From NCBI GenBank assembly GCA_950022655.1, contig OX465579.1, positions 42,449,950-42,513,949 of the forward strand: 64,000 nucleotides of DNA. The letters are read 5' to 3'. The stretch is from Alentia gelatinosa. Its lineage: Eukaryota > Annelida > Polychaeta > Phyllodocida > Polynoidae. The first letter of the stretch is position 1, and each line of letters begins with the position of its first letter. This document shows, in pieces, positions 60,401-64,000 of the stretch. Made by a program: the position numbers and the translations under genes. The notes beneath the pieces were generated by a model, which did not search any database, was not told where the DNA came from, and worked only from the letters and a program-made list of their open reading frames with translations.

Positions 60401-61362
60401 ACTCTGGGGCTGGTGGGTTCTCTTTGTTTAGATTGGCCGCCATTTTGTATTTATCCGTTTGTGCACACTGAACTTGCGAGTCGGAGTTTTCCGTTTGCAA
60501 GATTTTGTCTATTATCCTTGACTGTTCCTCTAAGGTCTTAGCAGTCATACTGAATAGTTGTGGTGTAGTGTCCACTTATTCAGAGTAGTCCAGCGATTCA
60601 ATACTTGTAGTTTGAAATCGTGGGGTGCACGCCTCCATAACGGCCGAAGCCCGGAGCAGAGTAAGGATGTCGGTGTTCTGCAAATATAGCAAAAATTGCT
60701 CTAATTAGAAATAAGTCAATTCACTACGCGAGGCCCAGCGGGGCAATAGTGAAGATATTTGCAACCAAAACATCCTTAATTAATTAATTTAAGAAGATAA
60801 TTGAGAAAATTGGTAATTACCTGGCTCTCTTTGTCTACACGTCCGTCCACTCCGGGTATTTGCGCGTGACTGATTACTACGCGGTACTATCTCCCAGATG
60901 CACTAGGAACTACGAAGAAAGTAGTCCCTAGCGCGAGTAAGAATTCACCATAGGCTTAGCATTGTGTCGGTGTTTTGCGCCCGTGTTTTGCCAAGATGGG
61001 TTCGTAGCGCCACCTACTTCCAGGCCGGATCAGAGAATGGCCCTTCTCACGGACCCCTCCCCTCCCCCCCCCCCCCCCCCCCCACAAAAAAAAGAAGAAA
61101 GAAAAGGCACACAAAAACAACAAATTCACTGTGCCTCCTGGAACTGGTGGTTTAAAATTAAGTTCACGATCCAGTGTTCACAAACCAACCATAAATTAGC
61201 TTATAACTAAGACGCACAGCACTCACAATTACCTGCTAGTCTTTCAAAGAACCTGTTCCCATTTTCATCAATACCAACACAAACTTCTTTTGCACGGGAA
61301 ACAACCAACGTATGTTTGATGTTTCTCCAAATTTGACTGATGAGACCCTGTCTGTTTGCCAT
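51488..61362 (-). CDS. NDUFAF2: NDUFAF2 (mimitin), complex I assembly factor, six exons
   Basis: Exons on the minus strand: 61362-61233, 54950-54861, 54410-54370, 53004-52933, 52210-52159 and 51564-51488 (stop TAA). They total 462 nt, 153 residues (human 169), and all phases agree. The protein starts MANRQGLISQIWRNI, matching the family's N-terminal Q-x-L...LWR pattern, and has GIDENGNRFFE (family GTDQFGNKYY), VPTEWLAWLQNKRVKPPTPE (family IPTEWEAWIRRTRKTPPTMEE), a helical EIERNYLRMIRTRH segment and a short C-terminus PSFPRYEEF. NDUFAF2 is a mitochondrial matrix chaperone related to NDUFA12, acting late in assembly of respiratory complex I. Intron 5 uses a GC donor (CAAG|GCAAGC). Intron 1 (6.3 kb) contains a DIRS element in the sense direction. 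An in-frame upstream ATG exists at 61383; 61362 was chosen by family alignment. Confidence 0.93.
53098..53421. mobile_element. Inverted-repeat element in NDUFAF2 intron 3
   Basis: Ends CAGGCCTCCCAGTG and CACTGGGAGGCCTG are perfect inverted repeats. AAATAC flanks both sides, a short target duplication. The interior has repeated ATAGGTTTTTACAGGTTTT words. CAG...CTG ends suggest a hAT-type miniature element, although 8 bp would be usual for the duplication. Confidence 0.75.
53590..53970 (+). repeat. SINE-like repeat in NDUFAF2 intron 3
   Basis: A GGGTTCGATCCCAAG B-box-like motif at about 53677 ends a possible tRNA-derived head. The body from GGTGGCGTCTTCTGGTGATT to GGTAACCTATGGG matches 35890-36125. 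Confidence 0.5.
54508..54770. repeat. TTATCTCACCCC-family element, copy 7, NDUFAF2 intron 2
   Basis: CCGTACTCCACCGAGTTTGA, CATCGAGTGGGTTTCTGATT, then CTATCTCACCCCGTATATTA and its inverse end CGGGGTGAGATAA after AATGTTAAGCCTATGGAG. One of the best-preserved copies. Confidence 0.8.
55444..55474 (-). repeat. DIRS copy 2 inverted terminal repeat, 3' side
   Basis: ATACTGCGTAGTAATCAGTC with flanks, inverse of 60864-60895. Confidence 0.8.
55651..55806 (-). repeat. DIRS copy 2 internal complementary region
   Basis: One half complements the 3' terminus (55343-55436: ATCCGATTACTTACC ... CCTAGAACACT) and the other complements the 5' terminus (CTTACTCGCGCTAGGGACTA ... CATCTGGGAGAT). They meet near 55751, the same layout as copy 1. 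Confidence 0.85.
55807..56341 (-). other. AT-rich 3' untranslated part of DIRS copy 2
   Basis: Non-coding. A GAGTATTCACAATTTACTCA segment occurs twice (about 56168 and 56282). Confidence 0.5.
56342..57308 (-). pseudogene. DIRS copy 2 tyrosine recombinase
   Basis: The frame 57019-56342 (225 residues) is intact for the catalytic half: LLISGQRGRAVPALS with the first Arg, SAHSTRGAGT (HxxR), LLQYGSWKNEKTM and MARHYKK with the Tyr nucleophile. The N-terminal core-binding part lies upstream (57308-57020) in broken frames with stops. Unlike copy 1 there is no insertion between SxDK...FTDN and the first Arg, which shows where copy 1 was interrupted. Confidence 0.85.
57308..59295 (-). pseudogene. DIRS copy 2 RT-RNase H (frameshifted)
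   Basis: Pieces in order: 59295-58816 (N-terminus and finger region), 59000-58524 with VSIDLKDAYYSI, LPNGLACAP and the GYIDDSF box, 58445-57924 (thumb and connection, NISFDSIKIN region) and the start of RNase H in broken frame, 57908-57714 with MGGVKSPPCDKIAE and CLADEASR, and 57588-57308 with MPDWPTITW. At least four frameshifts. The 5' end overlaps the gag tail in another frame, as in copy 1. Confidence 0.8.
59199..60575 (-). pseudogene. DIRS copy 2 gag-like ORF (broken)
   Basis: Three pieces: 60575-60180 (acidic/basic N-terminus with EEELEFLRRRRQQRKGKK), 60068-59535 (conserved core with HPPPENVKNMTVPVMEE, KKSDQQLVFATQAIMA and PFIELAFERGQ) and, after one in-frame stop, 59531-59199 with a Q-rich tail ending QSQKKK. 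The core aligns with copy 1 over its whole length. Confidence 0.8.
60678..60820 (-). other. Candidate 5' leader intron of DIRS copy 2
   Basis: On the minus strand, AGAGCCAG|GTAATTACC ... GCTATATTTGCAG|AACACC, 143 nt, between the terminal repeat and gag, equivalent to 2774-2928 in copy 1. Confidence 0.5.
60943..61045 (+). repeat. CATAGGCTTAGCA repeat, copy 1 (left arm)
   Basis: ATTCACCATAGGCTTAGCAT, a diverged middle, then GGTTCGTAGCGCCACCTACT and CCAGGCCGGATCAGAGAAT. Inverted relative to 62627-62728. A third, direct partial copy starts at 63600. Confidence 0.75.
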
Positions 61363-61519
61363 GCTCGCAATCTTCGAATGCATGGTCTAGCAGACGAAAC
61401 ATCCGGGAATGTTATCATTTTCTTAAACTGTCATCGATTGGACAATATGAAACCCTACATCGTGGATAGCCAATCAAATTTGAGTTTGCATCATGTATAC
61501 GACATTCACCCAATCCAAG
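61363..61519. promoter_or_regulatory. Shared (bidirectional) promoter region of NDUFAF2 and TRIR
   Basis: Only 157 bp separate the two start codons. CCAAT boxes are present in both directions (ATTGG at 61437-61441, CCAAT at 61470-61474 and 61510-61514). AAGATGGCGG at 61517-61526, overlapping the TRIR start codon, is a YY1-like site typical of housekeeping genes. No TATA box is seen. Shared use is inferred from the spacing. Confidence 0.65.
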
Positions 61520-61828
61520 ATGGCGGACAGAGGACGAAGAAAATGTTCTCCTGATGCAAAAACATCACGTTCCGACGACAAAGAGGGACTCGGAAACAAA
61601 TTTGCTAACGATGGAAGTTTTATGGAAATGTTTAGAAGAAAAATGGAAGAACAGAAGGCTTCGAAAGAAAATGAACATACCACAGAATCTAGTGAATCGC
61701 CTACATTGGCTACAACTACAAGCCCCCCACCGCAAAGTGTCGCTGGAGCCTCATCCAGCAGTCTGACGGTTAATACAGCTGCTGGCCCCGCTGAAACCGT
61801 GATCAAATCAAGCAAACCCCTGCCATTT
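61520..61828 (+). CDS. TRIR: TRIR homologue, first coding exon (gene continues past the window)
   Basis: The exon codes 103 residues from the ATG at 61520 (in CCAAGATGGCGG) to a donor CCATTT|GTAAGC in phase 0. The key match is FANDGSFMEMFRRKMEEQK, against the FANDGSFLELFKRKMEEEQ of vertebrate TRIR (C19orf43), preceded by a charged N-terminus and followed by a Ser/Thr/Pro-rich linker ending SSKPLPF, which lines up with the family's LSFVGKRR junction. In human TRIR is reported as a ribonuclease that binds telomerase RNA. The remaining exons (VGKRRGGNKLALK region) are not found before 64000. Reading on past the donor gives only six residues before a stop. Confidence 0.85.
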
Positions 61829-62626
61829 GTAAGCAATTTATAGATCTTGGATAAATAGAACATTCACTCATATTACGACATTTTCAACATTAAGAGCAGT
61901 ATCAGTATGTAGTTATCGGAGGTCCTGTGTCAGTTGCGACAGCTTCTCCGTCTCTGGACTGAAGCAAGTGAAGCCTTGGCTTGAGGCAGTGAAGCTGATG
62001 GAGTGACATCTATGTCCACCCTAACCCCTCATCCATAAACAACCCCCCACGATAGGTTATCCATGAAGTATGTAGATATAAAGCTATTTTTTATTGATAC
62101 GCAGCTTTGATATTAGTTATTACCACTCCAAATACCCCATGGCCATATGAACTTAGATCTAGGTCCGTCTAGAACTCTATATTATTGTATCAATGTAGAT
62201 GCCTAGAATCTAGATCTCCATATCTAGGACTAGGTTGTTTGTGTTTGATAATGATGTCCTGAAGTCTAGCATAGCGTATGGTTTAAAATGGTTAACTTTT
62301 TTATTGTTTTTATTCATTTCTGTATATCACGTACAATTCTTCAAATGAATAGATCAAGGAATTAAGTTTTTTTTAGAAAAAACCTTTTAACTAGGTTAAT
62401 CACTCACTCTTAATGGAACAGTGTTCAGAATATAGTGGTGACTCCACCAACACAAGATCTAGCAAGATTAGCCACGATTTGGGTGTCTTGATAAGTCGGG
62501 CTAGGTTTGAATAATAACATCCCTATTTGTCGCGATGTGTCTTGAGGTGTCGCGGTGGTGGAGCACCAAAATATACACCCGACACTGCACGGCTACGTTT
62601 TGCGACAATGTTACTGTAGGTACGAC
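61829..62626. other. Start of TRIR intron 1
   Basis: AT-rich, no exon recognised; TAGATCT words are frequent around 62150-62225. Confidence 0.5.
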
Positions 62627-62728
62627 ATATTCTCCGATCCGGCCTGGAAGTAGGTGGCGCTACGAACCGCCTTGGCGGCCATTTTGGAGACACACCTCCG
62701 CAGTGCTAAGCCTATGGGCCGTTCGGAC
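62627..62728 (-). repeat. CATAGGCTTAGCA repeat, copy 2 (right arm)
   Basis: ATTCTCCGATCCGGCCTGGA, AGTAGGTGGCGCTACGAACC, a diverged middle, then AGTGCTAAGCCTATGG. It is the inverse of 60943-61045. Confidence 0.75.
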
Positions 62729-63034
62729 GTCCATTTATGGTACTTTCTAAAGTGTGAGGATGTTTTAAGTACCCCTGAAGAATTTCTCCTGACAAAATCA
62801 GACTTCCCTTGCAATTTCAGATCAAATGATTATCTGGTAGCCCCAGTTAAGGCTATAAACGCGATGTCAACAAATCGTCGAAACAAGCGATTTTCTTCGA
62901 GTTTGCACATTTAAATTATATCTGAATAATGTAAATAATCCTAATTCAATTATTACATGTATAGGTAGCACATGAGACGGTTGATTAATATAGTTTTTCG
63001 CCATTTTAGACTCTGACAGCGCTTTGTATTCACC

Positions 63035-63302
63035 AGGCAAGATGGCGGATTGATCCGTTGTCAGGTGGATTTACATATTTTGGAGGGTATTTTGAACCGG
63101 AAGTGTCCATTCGGATCGGAGAATCGCGATGCTGTAAGATATTTCAAGATATACCAAGATATATCAGGACAAATCCATTGTGTTGGTGGAATCAGCCCTT
63201 ATAGCTATTCGCCGAGCCGGCTTATGACTTCCGGTTCAAAATACCCTCTAAATTATGTAAATTCACCTGACAACAGATCTGTCTGCCATCTTGCTGGCGA
63301 CA
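63035..63302. mobile_element. Palindromic inverted-repeat element
   Basis: CAAGATGGCGGATTGATCCG at the left is inverted near CAGATCTGTCTGCCATCTTG at the right. The arms go on through TTGTCAGGTGGATTTACATA and GAGGGTATTTTGAACCGGAA, about 70 bp each side, with a centre containing CAAGATATACCAAGATATAT. Confidence 0.75.
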
Positions 63303-64000
63303 AAAAAGCACTATCATAGTGCAAAATGGCAAAAAAATATACTAATCCACCTTTTTCTGTGCATCCTGTATATCTAATTCTTGAAATAGAATTATTGACA
63401 TCATTCAGACATAATCTAATCGAAGAAATTGGTTGTTTCAGCGATTTTTTGACATCGCGTTTATAGTCTAAACTGAAGCCATTACATATCTAATTGATCT
63501 GAAACTGTAAGGATGGTCTGGTTTTATCGAGAGAAAGGCTTGCGAGTTACTTAACACATCCCCACATGTTGAATAATATCAGAAATGAATGTTTGGATTC
63601 ACCATAGGCTTAGCACTGTGTAGGTGCCTTGCCAAAATGGCCGCACCGGGGGTTCGTAGAGGGCTGTCTAGTGCATATTCGTCGGAACCAATCAGATCTT
63701 GTCAAATTGATGCTATAGATAGAACAGCGAACCACGTTATTCCTTTCACCACCCAGCTATAGTCCTGAGCACTTAATATGGGTAAAATCACAATATCTAG
63801 TTCAATCAAATGCAGAATTTGTACAAGACAATATTTTCTCAAATTAAGTAGATAGAAATCAAGAGAACTTCATAAAGAATACAGAACAGAACTTTTCAGG
63901 CCTAAGATTCTAAAATTCTGGTACCACCTGTCATTTAATCAAAGAACTTTGGCCTGATGCCATATTTCTGCTTAAATCACTGAAATTGTAAGTCAGCAAG
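63303..64000. other. No gene recognised; intron of TRIR if the gene continues
   Basis: Holds a third partial copy of the CATAGGCTTAGCA repeat (from 63600) and otherwise AT-rich sequence. Confidence 0.5.

Larger units (their letters stand above)
55343..60943 (-). mobile_element. DIRS-like tyrosine-recombinase retrotransposon, copy 2
   Basis: A 5.6-kb minus-strand element inside NDUFAF2 intron 1, in the same direction as the gene. The 5' terminus (about 60943) reads TTCTTACTCGCGCTAGGGAC on the minus strand. Inverted terminal repeats lie at 60864-60895 and 55444-55474, sharing CTGCGTAGTAATCAGTC-type sequence. The internal complementary region is 55651-55806, with the junction near 55751. Gag, RT-RNase H and recombinase fragments share clear but moderate protein similarity with copy 1, so it is a different family of the same clade. 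Several frameshifts and stops make it inactive. It abuts the ATTCACCATAGGCTTAGC repeat on its 5' side. Confidence 0.9.

Noticed and set aside
62790..62914. A second TRIR exon after TTGCAATTTCAG
   Set aside because: The translation has none of the conserved GKRRGGNK-type residues expected there.

Overview
This is eukaryotic, metazoan genomic DNA: genes are split by GT-AG (and two GC-AG) introns, and most of the window is decayed transposons, inverted-repeat elements, minisatellites and satellite DNA. Three recognisable animal genes (homologues of SMIM15, NDUFAF2 and TRIR) plus a leucine-rich-repeat/coiled-coil gene lie in AT-rich, repeat-dense sequence. The DIRS, PIF/Harbinger and Gypsy content, frequent words such as TAGGCCTA, and intron sizes of 0.3-6 kb suggest a marine invertebrate, perhaps a deuterostome; the phylum cannot be fixed from the sequence.

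Layout. 1-2440: no gene seen. 2440-16530: a nested transposon cluster. A minus-strand Ty3/Gypsy relic (13787-16531) appears to have its 3' LTR split by two later insertions, a 6.2-kb DIRS-like tyrosine-recombinase retrotransposon (2662-8896, plus strand) and a 4.8-kb DNA element with CACTG...CAGTG ends (8962-13784) that carries two 16-bp minisatellites. 17526-18363: a GC-rich element flanked by TTAA. 18.4-23.1 kb: dispersed inverted-repeat elements, one with a Harbinger-type element inserted in it. 23154-32612: an 11-exon LRR/coiled-coil gene, plus strand, with many intronic repeats. 33-40.7 kb: a hAT-type element with a perfect 8-bp target duplication, a decayed PIF/Harbinger pair (Myb/MADF-like ORF plus transposase) and tandem repeats. 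40.7-46.6 kb: tandem arrays (about 145-bp unit, about 402-bp dimeric unit, 10/20-bp unit). 49708-49938: SMIM15, plus strand. 51488-61362: NDUFAF2, minus strand, six exons, whose first intron holds a second DIRS-like element (55343-60943). 61520-61828: first coding exon of TRIR, plus strand, head-to-head with NDUFAF2 across 157 bp.

How the parts relate. SMIM15 and NDUFAF2 are convergent neighbours here, as they are in human 5q12, so this is probably an old linkage kept despite heavy transposon load. NDUFAF2 and TRIR share one short intergenic region with CCAAT boxes and a YY1-like AAGATGGCGG site, which looks like a bidirectional promoter. The two DIRS elements are different families with the same plan: a 5' leader with a candidate intron, gag, an overlapping RT-RNase H frame, a tyrosine recombinase, then an internal complementary region that joins the complements of both termini. 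Both are broken and should be inactive by themselves.
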